A DNA stretch of 64,000 nt from Geodermatophilus pulveris (GCF_900188375.1 NZ_FZOO01000010.1:1-64000); one strand, 5' to 3'. Shown: positions 25,235 to 34,963, counted from the stretch's first letter. The notes: generated from the sequence alone by a model not told the origin. Program-made: numbers and translations.

Positions 25235-26272
25235 GTGGCAGACGAGAACAGCGGCTCCGGGTACGTCACCTCGGGGGACTTCCGGCGGGACACGAACTAC
25301 ATCCCCGACCGGGTCACCGCCGACGGCTCGGGCGGGTGGCCGGTGGAGGCCGGACGGTACCGGCTGGTGGTGGCGCGGGCCTGCCCGTGGGCGAACCGGG
25401 CGGTCATCGTGCGGCGGCTGCTCGGCCTGGAGGACGCGATCTCCCTGGGCCTGTGCGGGCCCACCCACGACGAGCGGTCGTGGACCTTCGACCTCGACCC
25501 CGGCGGCCGCGACCCGGTGCTGGGCCACGAGCGGCTGCAGGAGGCCTTCCTGGCCCGCTTCCCCGACTACGACCGCGGCATCACCGTGCCGGCGCTGGTC
25601 GACGTCCCCACCCGGCAGGTCGTCACCAACGACTTCATGCAGATGACGCTGGACCTCTCGACCGAGTGGACGCGGTTCCACCGCGACGGCGCCCCGGACC
25701 TCTACCCGGAGCGGCTGCGGGAGGAGATGGACGAGGTGATGCAGCGGGTCTACACCGAGGTCAACAACGGGGTGTACCGCTGCGGCTTCGCCGGCGACCA
25801 GGCCGCCTACGACGCGGCCCACGAGCGGCTGTGGACCGCCCTGGACTGGCTGAGCGACCGGCTGGCCGGGCAGCGCTACCTGATGGGCGACACGATCACC
25901 GAGGCCGACGTGCGGCTGTTCACGACGCTGGCCCGCTTCGACCCCGTCTACCACGGCCACTTCAAGTGCAACCGGCAGAAGCTGTCCGAGCTGCCGGTGC
26001 TGTGGGCCTACGCGCGCGACCTGTTCCAGACCCCGGGGTTCGGCGACACGACGGACTTCCCGCAGATCAAGGAGCACTACTACGTGGTGCACGCCGACAT
26101 CAACCCGACCCAGGTGATCCCGCTGGGCCCGGACACGGCGAACTGGCTGACCCCGCACGGGCGCGAGGAGCTCGGCGGCTCGCCGTTCGGCGACGGGACG
26201 CCGCCCGGGCCGCCGCCGGAGGGCGAGCGGGTGCCCGCCGACCACGGCCCCGGCGGCCTCGGCCACCGCTGA
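25235..26272 (+). CDS. Glutathionyl-hydroquinone reductase-like protein
   Basis: A 345-aa member of the omega-class-like GST family (YqjG/ECM4). The redox cysteine is in RACPWANR (Cys 50), followed by a thioredoxin-like N-terminal domain and a helical C-terminal domain with YRCGFAGDQAAYD, ALDWLSDRLAGQRYLMGD and DVRLFTTLARFDPVYHGHFK. Family enzymes remove glutathione from glutathionyl-hydroquinones. Actinobacteria mostly use mycothiol, so the natural thiol here may differ; that is inference. GTG start at 25235. A Pro/Gly-rich tail of about 30 residues is longer than usual. Confidence 0.9.
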   Translation: MADENSGSGYVTSGDFRRDTNYIPDRVTADGSGGWPVEAGRYRLVVARACPWANRAVIVRRLLGLEDAISLGLCGPTHDERSWTFDLDPGGRDPVLGHERLQEAFLARFPDYDRGITVPALVDVPTRQVVTNDFMQMTLDLSTEWTRFHRDGAPDLYPERLREEMDEVMQRVYTEVNNGVYRCGFAGDQAAYDAAHERLWTALDWLSDRLAGQRYLMGDTITEADVRLFTTLARFDPVYHGHFKCNRQKLSELPVLWAYARDLFQTPGFGDTTDFPQIKEHYYVVHADINPTQVIPLGPDTANWLTPHGREELGGSPFGDGTPPGPPPEGERVPADHGPGGLGHR

Positions 26273-26294
26273 GCGGAGGGTCTCCCACCCCGGG

Positions 26295-26975
26295 TCACTC
26301 GCAGCCGACCCCGTCACCATCCCGGTCCAGGTGCCGGCCGTAACCGGGGTCGCCCGCGCGGACGGGAGCGGCGCCGGCGGTCCGCGCGGCGGTGCAGTTG
26401 TCGAAGTAGGTGCTCACCGGCGCCCGCGGCGCAGGCTCGGCCGCCGGCGCCCTCCCTGCCCCGGACGCCACCGACCCGGACGTCGCGGAGCCGGACGACG
26501 AGGGGGAGCCGCCGGATCCGGCGCCGGCGCTCGACCCCGAGCTGCCGGGTGCGGCCTCAGCGGCCCGCAGCGCGCTCTCGCGGGCGACGAGCCCCTGCTC
26601 GCGCTGGTCGAGCGCGGTGCTGCGCTGGGCGATGGCCGCGGTCTGCTCGGCGAGCCGGGCCTCCGCCGCCGCGCCCGCCTGCCTGATCTGCTCCTCGGCG
26701 GCGGCCACCTCGTCGGTCAGCGCCCCGGCCTGGTCCTGGGCGACCTGCAGGTCGTCCTGCAGCGTGAGGTACTGCGGCGTGGTGGTCGGGTCCGGCTGCT
26801 CACCCACACCCCCGACGCCGAGGCCGATCAGGAAGGCCAGCAGCGGGACCGCCCACCGCAGCCACCTCCGCCGCTCGCCGGCCGGCTCGTCCGCGTCCGG
26901 GGACGGGAGCGGCCACTGCATCGTCCGGGTCGTCTGCTGGGGCGGGCCCTGGGAGCCCTGGCCGGTCGGCATCAT
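26295..26975 (-). CDS. Membrane-anchored excalibur calcium-binding protein
   Basis: A 226-aa protein: cytoplasmic N-terminus, one membrane helix (about residues 38-58, LRWAVPLLAFLIGLGVGGVG), a long coiled coil (about 70-140, with DQAGALTDEVAAAEEQIRQ), a Ser/Gly-rich spacer, and a C-terminal excalibur domain (FDNCTAARTAGAAPVRAGDPG, with DRDGDGVGCE). The DxDxDG loop binds calcium and two cysteines form a disulfide in known members. It probably sits at the cell surface. It converges with the GST-like gene. Confidence 0.9.
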   Translation of the reverse strand: MMPTGQGSQGPPQQTTRTMQWPLPSPDADEPAGERRRWLRWAVPLLAFLIGLGVGGVGEQPDPTTTPQYLTLQDDLQVAQDQAGALTDEVAAAEEQIRQAGAAAEARLAEQTAAIAQRSTALDQREQGLVARESALRAAEAAPGSSGSSAGAGSGGSPSSSGSATSGSVASGAGRAPAAEPAPRAPVSTYFDNCTAARTAGAAPVRAGDPGYGRHLDRDGDGVGCE

Positions 26976-27164
26976 CGCGTCCCCCGATCGTCGGATGTCC
27001 CGCGGGACGGTACGTGCGCGCCGGGATCCCGGTGGGTCGCCTGGACAGCGGCGTGACCCCCGGTGCCCGTGGGCCCGATGAGGAGCCCACCGGATCGACT
27101 CTCGCGCGTGAAGGGCACCTGGGCCGGCGCGTGGGCGGCGGCGGCGGTCGGTCAGGCTGGCCGG

Positions 27165-27914
27165 GTGAGCAGCGTCGCGGGTCCCGATCTGGTCCTGCCC
27201 AGCGCCGGGCCCGACCCCCTGCCGCTGGCGACCGCGCTCGCGGCCGTGCTGGGCTACGCCCGCGGACGCCGGCCGCTGTACTTCCGGTCACCGGGCCACC
27301 CGCGGGGGCGCTGGGTGCAGGTGCCGGCGTTCGGCTACGAGCGCTTCGACCGCCGGCCCCGGGCGCACGGCCCGCTCGGTGACGACGACGTGCTGACCGC
27401 GGAGGGGCTGCACGGCCGGCTGGACCCCGCCGGGTGGGCGGCGGTCCGGGCCGCCCTGGACGACGCCGGCGACCTCGCCGACGCCGCCACCGCGCGGGCC
27501 GGCGGGCGCCCGCTGTGGGACCTCCCCGACGGCGAGTTCTCGCTGCTCGGCGAGCCGGGGACGGTCGGCGCCGCGCTCCGCGGGCTGCGGGGGGTCGGCG
27601 GGGGGCCGGTGCCGGCCTACGTCTCGGCGGCGCTGCACCACCGGCGCCCGGAGCTGTTCCCGCTGGCCGGCCCCACCACCCGCCGCCAGCTGCTGCCGCA
27701 CGTCGAGGAGGGCGACAGCGGGGTCGAGGCGGTGGTGCACCGGGAGCTGCGGGCCAACGCCGACGGCTTCGGCGCCCTGGAGGCGGCGGTGGCCGACGCC
27801 CTGCGTCCGGCGGGTGGGCTCGTCCCCACCCGGCTGCGGCTGCACGACGTGCTGGTGTGGGCCGGCGGCAGCCTGCGGCTGGCCCACGCGGTGTCGCTGG
27901 GCGCCGGCCGCTGA
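27165..27914 (+). CDS. Hypothetical protein resembling DUF6308
   Basis: A 249-aa soluble protein, GTG start at 27165 close after the expected spacing of a purine-rich stretch. Landmarks: LPLATALAAVLGYARGRRPL, the aromatic segment VPAFGYERFDRRP, FSLLGEPGTVGAALRGLRG and a C-terminal LHDVLVWAGG. The overall pattern resembles DUF6308 proteins; function is not known. The longer frame starting at 27063 lacks protein-like sequence before residue 35, so it is not used. No operon partner is evident. Confidence 0.65.
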   Translation: MSSVAGPDLVLPSAGPDPLPLATALAAVLGYARGRRPLYFRSPGHPRGRWVQVPAFGYERFDRRPRAHGPLGDDDVLTAEGLHGRLDPAGWAAVRAALDDAGDLADAATARAGGRPLWDLPDGEFSLLGEPGTVGAALRGLRGVGGGPVPAYVSAALHHRRPELFPLAGPTTRRQLLPHVEEGDSGVEAVVHRELRANADGFGALEAAVADALRPAGGLVPTRLRLHDVLVWAGGSLRLAHAVSLGAGR

Positions 27915-28020
27915 CCGGTCCGGGAGTGGTCCCCCGCGGGGCGATCCGGCAGGCTGGGCCGGTCGCTGGTGGCAGGGGCGGCCGGCGTCCGCCGGGCCGC
28001 CCGGGACGGGGGTCGGAGCC

Positions 28021-29250
28021 GTGACGGACGCGGTGCACGTCGACGAGCAGCTGCTCGGCCGGTACGTCGCCGAGCTCGGCGCCATCGGGGAGACCCCCGA
28101 CGGCATGTACCGGTTCATGTACGACGCGGCCTGGCAGCGGGCCCGGGACACCCTGCTGCGCTGGATCGCCGACGCCGGCCTGGAGCCCCGGGTCGACGCG
28201 GTCGGCAACGTCTTCGGGCGGCTGCCCGGCTCGGGGGACGGCGGGGTGGTCCTCACCGGCTCGCACGTCGACACCGTCCCCTCCGGCGGGAGGTACGACG
28301 GCGCACTGGGCGTGGTCGGCGGGCTGGCCGCCCTGGCGGCACTGCGCGCGCACGGCACCCCCGCGACCACGCTGGAGGTCGTCGCGCTGTGCGAGGAGGA
28401 GAGCAGCCGCTTCCCGGCCAACTTCTTCGGCACCCGGGCGATGCTCGGGCTGGTCGGCCCGGACGAGCCGGACCGGCTGCGGGACCGGGACGGCACCACG
28501 ATGGCCGAGGCCATGCGCGGGGCCGGCCTGGACCCCGCCGCGGTGGGCGCCGCCGAGCGGCACGACCTGCGCGCCTTCCTCGAGCTGCACATCGAGCAGG
28601 GCCGGGTGCTCGCCGACGAGGGCACCGACATCGGCCTGGTGGAGGTCATCCCCGGCATCGCCTGGGAGACCGTCACCGTGCGCGGCCGGCAGGACCACGC
28701 CGGCGCGACCCCGATGGACCTGCGCGCCGACGCGCTGCAGGCGGCCGCGCAGATGGCCCGCGAGCTCACCTCGGTGGTGGAGCGGGAGGGCCGGCCGGCG
28801 GTGGCCACCACCGGCCGCTGGACGGTGGAGCCGGGGCAGCCCAGCGTCGTCCCGGGCCTGGTGCGGTTCTCCCTGGACCTGCGCCACCCCGACCTCGCCG
28901 TCCGGGACCGGCTGCTCGACGAGGTGCACCGCACCTGCGCGGACGTCGCACGGCGGCACGGCGTGGAGGTGGACGTCGTCCGGGACAAGGACGAGGAGCC
29001 GGCCGTGATGGACGCCGGCCTGCTCGACGTGCTGCGCGGCTCCGCCGAGGCCTGCGGCGCCAGCTGGCGGCGGATGCCCAGTGGCGCCGGGCACGACAGC
29101 CAGCTGATGGCCACGCGGGTGCCGACGGCGATGCTCTTCGTGCCCAGCGTGGAGGGGCGGTCGCACACCCCGGCCGAGTACACGACACCGGAGGACTGCG
29201 TCCGCGGCGCCTCGGTGCTGGCCACCGCCCTGCACCGGCTCGCCTGGTGA
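28021..29250 (+). CDS. Zn-dependent M20 amidase (allantoate / N-carbamoyl-amino-acid hydrolase type)
   Basis: A 409-aa amidohydrolase of the M20 AllC/HyuC group. Metal ligands are visible in TGSHVDTVPSGGRYDGALGV, CEEESSRFP and ELHIEQG; the dimerisation domain holds GRQDHAGATPM; the C-terminal ligand is in GAGHDSQLMA and HTPAEYT. Such enzymes hydrolyse allantoate, ureidoglycine or N-carbamoyl amino acids, releasing ammonia. GTG at 28021. It converges on the amidohydrolase/ABC-transporter operon, so it may share a nitrogenous substrate with that system. Confidence 0.85.
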   Translation: MTDAVHVDEQLLGRYVAELGAIGETPDGMYRFMYDAAWQRARDTLLRWIADAGLEPRVDAVGNVFGRLPGSGDGGVVLTGSHVDTVPSGGRYDGALGVVGGLAALAALRAHGTPATTLEVVALCEEESSRFPANFFGTRAMLGLVGPDEPDRLRDRDGTTMAEAMRGAGLDPAAVGAAERHDLRAFLELHIEQGRVLADEGTDIGLVEVIPGIAWETVTVRGRQDHAGATPMDLRADALQAAAQMARELTSVVEREGRPAVATTGRWTVEPGQPSVVPGLVRFSLDLRHPDLAVRDRLLDEVHRTCADVARRHGVEVDVVRDKDEEPAVMDAGLLDVLRGSAEACGASWRRMPSGAGHDSQLMATRVPTAMLFVPSVEGRSHTPAEYTTPEDCVRGASVLATALHRLAW

Positions 29251-29270
29251 GGAGGGCCGGGGGTCCTCCC

Positions 29271-30503
29271 TCAGGCGGTCGGGACGGCGGCCCCCGTGCC
29301 GGGCAGCTCGTTCCGGTGCACGACGCCGTCCTTGACCACCAGGGCCACCCGGCCGGTGGCGGCGACGTCCTCCACCGGGTCGCCGTCGACCAGCACCAGG
29401 TCGGCGAGCTTGCCGACCTCCAGCGTGCCGATCTCGTGGGCCAGCCCCAGGTTCTCCGCGGCCGCCCCGGTGGCCGCGACCAGGGCCTGCATCGGCGAGA
29501 GCCCGTGCCGCACCATGAGCGCCAGCTCGGCGGCCAGGTCGTCGTGCGGGTTGAACGGGGTCCCGGCGTCGGTGCCCGCGGCGATCCGCATGCCCGAGGA
29601 GACCGCGTCGGCGAAGCTCTTGCGCTGCTGGGCGGCCTCCGCCTCGGCCTTGTCCACCGCCCAGCCCGGGATGCCCCCGGCCCGGCCGTTCCGGACGATC
29701 CCGTCGACGGCGAGCATGGTCGGGACGAGGAAGGTGCCCTGGGCGACGGCGAGCTCCAGCAGCTCGTCGTCGAGGTAGAAGCCGTGCTCGACGGAGTCGA
29801 TCCCGGCCAGCAGGGCGTTGTGGATGCCGGCCCGCCCGATGGCGTGCGTGGTCACCCGGCGGCCGGAGTTGTGCGCCTCCTGCGCGACGGCGGCCAGCTC
29901 CTCGGGCAGCAGCGCGGTCTGGGTGGGCGTGACGCCGGGGGTGAGCACCCCGCCGGTGGCCATCACCTTGATCACCGCCGCGCCGGCCTTGATCTCGGCC
30001 CGGGTGGCCTTGCGCACCTCGTCGGGGCCGTCGGCCTCCCGGCCGATGAAGTGCCCGTGCCCGCCGGTCATGGTGATCACCCGGCCGGCGGCCTGCACCC
30101 GCGGGCCGGGCACCATCCCCCGGTCGATCGCCTTGGCCAGCTCGACCACGACGTCGTCGGCCGCGCCGCAGTCGCGCACCGTGGTCACCCCCGACCGCAG
30201 GGCGGACACGGCGCTCTGCGCGGCCCGCAGGGTGGCCTTGGGCACGGTGTCGCCCGCGACCTGGGCCATCAGGTCCGGCGCGCCGTCGGCGGTGAGGTGC
30301 ACGTGGCAGTTGATGAGGCCGGGCAGCAGGGTGCGGCCACCGCCGTCCACCACGTGCTCCGGCGCGGTGGCCGGCGCGGCGTCCTGCGGCCCGATCCAGG
30401 CGATCCGGCGGCCCTCCACCACCACGGCCCGGCCGGGGACGGGTGCGGCGCCGGTGCCGTCGACGACGGTGACGTTGCGGAGCAGGAAGCTGGTGGGGGT
30501 CAT
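29271..30503 (-). CDS. Amidohydrolase (imidazolonepropionase/prolidase-like)
   Basis: A 410-aa amidohydrolase-superfamily enzyme. N-terminal beta-sandwich (VVDGTGAAPVPGRAVVVEGR), metal site CHVHL, the bridging lysine region AAVIKVMATGGVLTPG, histidines in VTTHAIG and SVEHGFYL, and the aspartate in AAGTDAGTPFNPHDD. Members with VIKVMATGG act on dipeptides ending in proline or on cyclic amides. Its ATG overlaps the PLP enzyme stop by 4 bases (ATGA). As the last gene of the dipeptide ABC operon it probably hydrolyses the imported compound. Confidence 0.85.
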   Translation of the reverse strand: MTPTSFLLRNVTVVDGTGAAPVPGRAVVVEGRRIAWIGPQDAAPATAPEHVVDGGGRTLLPGLINCHVHLTADGAPDLMAQVAGDTVPKATLRAAQSAVSALRSGVTTVRDCGAADDVVVELAKAIDRGMVPGPRVQAAGRVITMTGGHGHFIGREADGPDEVRKATRAEIKAGAAVIKVMATGGVLTPGVTPTQTALLPEELAAVAQEAHNSGRRVTTHAIGRAGIHNALLAGIDSVEHGFYLDDELLELAVAQGTFLVPTMLAVDGIVRNGRAGGIPGWAVDKAEAEAAQQRKSFADAVSSGMRIAAGTDAGTPFNPHDDLAAELALMVRHGLSPMQALVAATGAAAENLGLAHEIGTLEVGKLADLVLVDGDPVEDVAATGRVALVVKDGVVHRNELPGTGAAVPTA

Positions 30504-31507
30504 GGGACCTCTCGCTCGTGGGTGGGCTCGGGGGTGGGCAGGCGCCCGAACAGCGCCAGGTCGACGTTCCCGCCACTGGCGACGGAGACGACGCGGGTGC
30601 CCGGGGGCAGCTCGAGGACGCCGGTCATGAGGGCGGCCAGGGGCGCGGCGGCCGACGGCTCCAGGAGGAGCTTGGTCCGCGTGACGGCGAGGGCCAGCGC
30701 CCGCAGGATGTCCTCGTCGGCGACCCGGACGACCCGCTCGACGTGGGCCTGCACGTGGTCGACGGTCACCTGCCCGGTCATCGGCGCGGCCAGCCCGTCG
30801 GCCACGCTGCGCGCTCCGGGCAGCCGGACCGGCGCGCCGGCCTGCAGGCTGCGGGACATCGCGTCGGCGGTCTCCGGCTCCACGCCGATCACCCGGGTGC
30901 CCGGTGCGAGCGCGGCCAGGGCGGTGGCGACCCCGGAGACCAGCCCGCCGCCGCCGACCGGGACGAGGACGACCTCGGCGTCGGGCACGTCCTCGGCGAT
31001 CTCCAGCCCGACGGTGCCCGTGCCGGCGACCACCTCGGGGTCGTCGAAGGGGTGCACCGGGACGCGGCCGGTGCGGGCCACGGTGGCCAGGTAGGTCTCC
31101 AGCAGGTCGCCGTCGGTGAGGACCACCTCGGCCCCGTACGCCCGGCAGGCGGCGATCTTGGCCGGCACCGCGGTGGCCGGCATGACCACCGTGCCCGGCA
31201 CGCCGACGCAGGCCGCCGCGCAGGCCACGGCCGCGCCGGCGTTGCCGGCGGACAGGGTGATCACGCCCCGGGCCCGCTCGGCGGGGGGCAGGGTGAGCAC
31301 CGCGTTGAGCGCGCCGCGCAGCTTGAAGCTGCCGGTCCGCTGGAACAGCTCGGCCTTGAGGTCCAGCCGCACGCCCCAGGCCGCGCCCAGGCCGCCCTGG
31401 CGCAGGACCGGCGTGCGGTGCACCCGGCCGGCGAGCCGGGCGGCCGCGGCCCGGACGTCGTCGAGGGTGACCAGGCGCCGGGCGGCCGTGCCGACGGCGG
31501 CGGTCAC
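30500..31507 (-). CDS. PLP-dependent threonine/serine dehydratase-like enzyme
   Basis: A 335-aa fold-type II PLP enzyme. The PLP lysine lies in TGSFKLRGALNA, the asparagine loop is SAGNAGAAVA (SxGNHxQ in most dehydratases, so His and Gln are replaced), and the phosphate-binding glycine loop is PVGGGGLVSGVA. No regulatory ACT domain. It could be a threonine dehydratase, serine racemase or ectoine-type eutB homologue. GTG start at 31507 overlaps the permease stop. Its place in a peptide-uptake operon suggests deamination of the released amino acid. Confidence 0.85.
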   Translation of the reverse strand: MTAAVGTAARRLVTLDDVRAAAARLAGRVHRTPVLRQGGLGAAWGVRLDLKAELFQRTGSFKLRGALNAVLTLPPAERARGVITLSAGNAGAAVACAAACVGVPGTVVMPATAVPAKIAACRAYGAEVVLTDGDLLETYLATVARTGRVPVHPFDDPEVVAGTGTVGLEIAEDVPDAEVVLVPVGGGGLVSGVATALAALAPGTRVIGVEPETADAMSRSLQAGAPVRLPGARSVADGLAAPMTGQVTVDHVQAHVERVVRVADEDILRALALAVTRTKLLLEPSAAAPLAALMTGVLELPPGTRVVSVASGGNVDLALFGRLPTPEPTHEREVP

Positions 31508-32349
31508 CCGGCCGGCCGGTCGACGCTGCGCATCCGGGGGTCCAGCGCGTCCCGCAGGCCGTCGCCGAGCAGGTTGAACGCCAGGATGGCCAGGAAGATC
31601 GCGACCCCCGGGAACGTGGTGAGGTGCGGGGCGCTGAAGATGAACTGCCGGCCCTCCCCCAGCATGGTGCCCCACTCCGCGGTGGGTGACTGGACGCCCA
31701 GCCCGAGGAAGCCCAGCCCGGCCGCGAGCAGGATGCTCACCCCGATGCTCAGCGTGCCGTGCACCAGCACGGGGGTCAGCGCGTTGCGGAACACGTGCCG
31801 GGTGATGATCCGCAGGTCGCCCGCGCCGAGCATCCGCGCCGCCTCGACGTAGGGCTCCTCCCGGATGCTCAGCACCGAGGAGCGCACCAGCCGGATGATC
31901 ACCGGGATGACGCTGATCCCGACCGCGATGATCACGTTCTGCAGGCTCACGCCGAGGACGGCGACCAGGGTGAGGGCCAGCAGGATGCTGGTGAAGGCGA
32001 ACATCATGTCCGCCAGCCGCGAGATGGCCAGGTCGGCCCACCCGCCGTAGTACCCGGCGAGGATGCCCAGCGGCACGCCGACGGCCAGCCCGATGGACAC
32101 CGCGAGCACCCCGATGAGCAGCGAGATCCGGCCGCCGTACATCAGCCGGGTGGCGATGTCCCGGCCCAGCTGGTCGGTGCCCAGCCAGTGCTCGGCCGAC
32201 GGGCCCTGGATGGCCGAGCCCAGGTCCTGGGCGTTCGGGTCGTAGGGGGACAGCACCGGCGCGAACACGGCCAGCGCGACGAAGACGAGGACGATGCCGA
32301 GGCCGATCAGCCCCGGGGGGTGGCCGCGGAAGCGACGCCAGGCGGTCAC
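31504..32349 (-). CDS. Dipeptide-type ABC transporter permease (DppC-like)
   Basis: A 281-aa membrane protein with about six helices. The N-terminal PFAM-like extension (FRGHPPGLIGLGIVLVFVAL) and GTDQLGRDIATRLMYGGRIS are hallmarks of DppC/OppC permeases, and the EAA loop is present as EAARMLGAGDLRIITRHVFRN. It pairs with the DppB-like permease encoded 16 bases upstream. Together with the binding protein and two ATPases it imports short peptides, nickel chelates or related small molecules. Confidence 0.9.
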   Translation of the reverse strand: MTAWRRFRGHPPGLIGLGIVLVFVALAVFAPVLSPYDPNAQDLGSAIQGPSAEHWLGTDQLGRDIATRLMYGGRISLLIGVLAVSIGLAVGVPLGILAGYYGGWADLAISRLADMMFAFTSILLALTLVAVLGVSLQNVIIAVGISVIPVIIRLVRSSVLSIREEPYVEAARMLGAGDLRIITRHVFRNALTPVLVHGTLSIGVSILLAAGLGFLGLGVQSPTAEWGTMLGEGRQFIFSAPHLTTFPGVAIFLAILAFNLLGDGLRDALDPRMRSVDRPAG

Positions 32350-32365
32350 GGGACGGCCCTCTCGG

Positions 32366-33292
32366 TCAGTAGCGGATGCGGGGGTCGACCACGACGTAGA
32401 GCACGTCGACGACCACGTTGAGCAGGATGAACGCGGCGGCGTAGACCAGGACGATGCCCTGGACGACGGCGAAGTCGCGGGCCCCGATCGAGTCGACCAG
32501 CAGCCGCCCGATGCCCGGCCAGCCGAACACGGTCTCGGTGAGCACCGCGCCGCCGAGCAGCGCGCCGAACTGCAGGCTGATGACGGTGAGGACCGGGATG
32601 AACGCGTTGCGCAGCCCGTGCTTGACGATCACCGTCGGCGGGGCCGCGCCCTTCGCCTGCGCCGTCCGGATGTAGTCCTGTCCCAGCACCTCGAGCATGC
32701 TGGCGCGGGTCATCCGGGAGATCAGCGCGGTGGAGAACGCGGCCAGCGTCACCGCGGGCAGCACGATGCTCAGCGGCTCGCCGCTGCCCGCGGCCGGCAG
32801 CCAGCCGAGGGTGACGGCGAACAGCAGGATGAGCAGCAGGCCCAGCCAGTAGACCGGCATGGACACCCCCATCATCGCCACGCTGGAGATCGCGTGGTCG
32901 ACGAGGGAGTTGCGGCGCACCGCGGCGAGGACGCCCGCCGTCACCCCCACCACCGAGCCGATGACCGTGGCGACGACCGCCAGGATCAGCGTCGCCGGCA
33001 GCCGGACGGCGATCTCGGAGGCGACCGGCCGGGAGGTCCGGGCCGACTGGCCCAGGTCGCCGGTGAGCACTCCGGTGATGAACGACCAGTACTGCGACAG
33101 CAGCGACTCGTCCAGGCCGAGCTGCTCGCGCAGCCGGCTGACCTGCTCCTCGCTGGCGTTGAGCCCGGCGAGGACCCGTGCCGGGTCACCGGGCAGCACG
33201 CGCAGCATGAGGAAGATGAGCACCGACACCCCGAGGAGGGTGATCAGCGACAGCAGCAGCGTGCGCACGATGTGCGCGGTGGTGCCCGTCAC
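32366..33292 (-). CDS. Dipeptide-type ABC transporter permease (DppB-like)
   Basis: A 308-aa permease, GTG start at 33292. It opens with a membrane helix (LLLSLITLLGVSVLIFLMLR) followed by the DppB signature VLPGDPARVL, and carries the EAA-type loop EVLGQDYIRTAQAKGAAP and the family segment LTETVFGWPGIGRLLVDSI. It forms the membrane channel with the DppC-like partner downstream. Confidence 0.9.
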   Translation of the reverse strand: MTGTTAHIVRTLLLSLITLLGVSVLIFLMLRVLPGDPARVLAGLNASEEQVSRLREQLGLDESLLSQYWSFITGVLTGDLGQSARTSRPVASEIAVRLPATLILAVVATVIGSVVGVTAGVLAAVRRNSLVDHAISSVAMMGVSMPVYWLGLLLILLFAVTLGWLPAAGSGEPLSIVLPAVTLAAFSTALISRMTRASMLEVLGQDYIRTAQAKGAAPPTVIVKHGLRNAFIPVLTVISLQFGALLGGAVLTETVFGWPGIGRLLVDSIGARDFAVVQGIVLVYAAAFILLNVVVDVLYVVVDPRIRY

Positions 33293-33364
33293 CGGGGACC
33301 CCTCATCCCTGGCCTCCCTCGTCCGGCCGGCGGGCCCGCCGCCCGCCGGCCCGGCGGTCGCTGG

Positions 33365-34963
33365 TCAGTTCGCCGGCCGCGCGTAGACGGCGGAGAACTT
33401 CTCGGTCGGCGTGGCGCTGATGCCGGTGACGTCGGTGGACCACACGATCGGGAAGGACTGGGTCCACAGGAAGATCCACGGGGCGTCGTCCCAGATGATC
33501 TGCGAGGCGTCGCAGTACAGCTGCTCCCGCCGGGCCTCGTCGGTCTCCACGTCGGCCTGCGCGAGCAGCTCCTCGACCTGCGGGTTGGTGTAGAACGACG
33601 TCGCCAGGCCCGCCGGCGGGTGGGTCGCCTGCCGGAACATCTGCATCTGGAAGTCCGCGTCCAGGAACGGCGGTGCCCAGCCCAGCAGGTGCATGTCGAC
33701 CGTGTTCTCCGACGGTGCGGCGTTCACCCGTGCCAGGAACGAGGGGAAGTCGCTGGTCGAGACGCTGACGTCCAGGCCGACCTCGCGCAGGTAGCCGGCG
33801 ATGGCCTCGGCGGCCTGCTGGTCCTGCACGTAGCGGCCGCTGGGGGTGAGCAGCTCCAGGCTGGCCCCCTCCGCGCCGGCCTCGGCCAGCAGCTGCCGCG
33901 CCCGCTCGGGGTCGTGGTCGTAGGAGCCGGTCTCGCAGTAGCCGAACAGGCTGGGCGCCATCGGGGCGTCGAGGACCTCGGCGGCGCCGAACAGCACGTT
34001 GTCGACGATGGCCTGCTTGTCGACCGCGTAGTTGAGCGCCTGCCGCGCCCGGGGGTCCGACAGCAGCGGGTCGTTGGTGTCCAGGGCGATGAAGATCGTC
34101 CGGTCGCTCTCGGCGAGCAGCACCTCGACGTCCTCGTTGGCCTGCAGCGCCTCGAGGTCCGACACCGGCGGCAGGATCATCATGTCCACCTGCCCGGACA
34201 GCAGCAGGCTCTCCCGGGTGGCCGCCTCCGGGACGACCCGGAAGACCACGGTGTCGTAGTGCGGCTCCTCGCCCCAGTAGTCGGCGAACTTCTCCACCGT
34301 GACGCTCTCGCCGGCGGTGTAGGAGCCGAAGGTGTACGGCCCGGTGCCCACCGGCCGCTGGTACTCCAGGTTGGTGTTGCCCTCGGCGGTGACCGAGGCC
34401 GGGGAGATCATGCCCGCCGTCGTCACCGACAGCGCGCTGAGGAAGCCCGGCGACGGCCGGCTGAGCGCGATCTCCACGGTGGTGTCGTCGACCGGGGTCA
34501 CCGACTCGATGACCTCGAACGGCGAGCCGAGCGGGACGGTGAGGGCGGGGTCGACGATCCGCTCCAGGTTGAACCGCACGGCCTCGGCGTCGAACGGCGT
34601 CCCGTCGTGGAACACCACGCCGTCGCGCAGCACCAGGGTGACCGTGCGCCCGTCCTCGGAGACCTCGAAGCTCTCGGCGAGGTTGCCGACCAGCTCGTCG
34701 TTCTCGTCGAACACGACCAGCGTCTCCACGACGTAGTCGACGATGTTCTGCACCGTGGTGGTCGTCTGCCCGGCCGGGTCGAAGGTGTCCGGGTCGATGC
34801 CCACGGCGATGGAGAAGGTGCCCCCGCCGCCGCCCTCGCCACCGCCGGTGGCCGGCGCCTCGGGGTCGCTGACGGTGCAGGCGCCGAGGAGCAGGGCCAG
34901 CGCGGACGCGGCGGCCAGGGACCGGGCCCGGGACGGGCGACGGCGTGCTCGGATCGTGGTCAT
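33365..34963 (-). CDS. Dipeptide-type ABC transporter substrate-binding lipoprotein
   Basis: A 532-aa SBP family 5 protein. Signal peptide with lipobox LLGACT (Cys 29), a Gly/Glu-rich linker, then the family 5 fold: FSIAVGIDPDTFDPAGQTTT, NLAESFEVSEDGRTVTLVLR, LRDGVVFHDGTPFDAEAVRF, and GTGPYTFGSYTAGESV. It determines the specificity of the transporter; ligand class (peptide, opine, glutathione, heme) cannot be told. ATG at 34963; 72 bases separate it from the DppB gene. Confidence 0.9.
   Translation of the reverse strand: MTTIRARRRPSRARSLAAASALALLLGACTVSDPEAPATGGGEGGGGGTFSIAVGIDPDTFDPAGQTTTTVQNIVDYVVETLVVFDENDELVGNLAESFEVSEDGRTVTLVLRDGVVFHDGTPFDAEAVRFNLERIVDPALTVPLGSPFEVIESVTPVDDTTVEIALSRPSPGFLSALSVTTAGMISPASVTAEGNTNLEYQRPVGTGPYTFGSYTAGESVTVEKFADYWGEEPHYDTVVFRVVPEAATRESLLLSGQVDMMILPPVSDLEALQANEDVEVLLAESDRTIFIALDTNDPLLSDPRARQALNYAVDKQAIVDNVLFGAAEVLDAPMAPSLFGYCETGSYDHDPERARQLLAEAGAEGASLELLTPSGRYVQDQQAAEAIAGYLREVGLDVSVSTSDFPSFLARVNAAPSENTVDMHLLGWAPPFLDADFQMQMFRQATHPPAGLATSFYTNPQVEELLAQADVETDEARREQLYCDASQIIWDDAPWIFLWTQSFPIVWSTDVTGISATPTEKFSAVYARPAN

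Noticed and set aside
30500-32041. A longer N-terminus for the PLP dehydratase
   Set aside because: It would run through the DppC permease gene in another frame; the GTG at 31507 gives the expected enzyme length.
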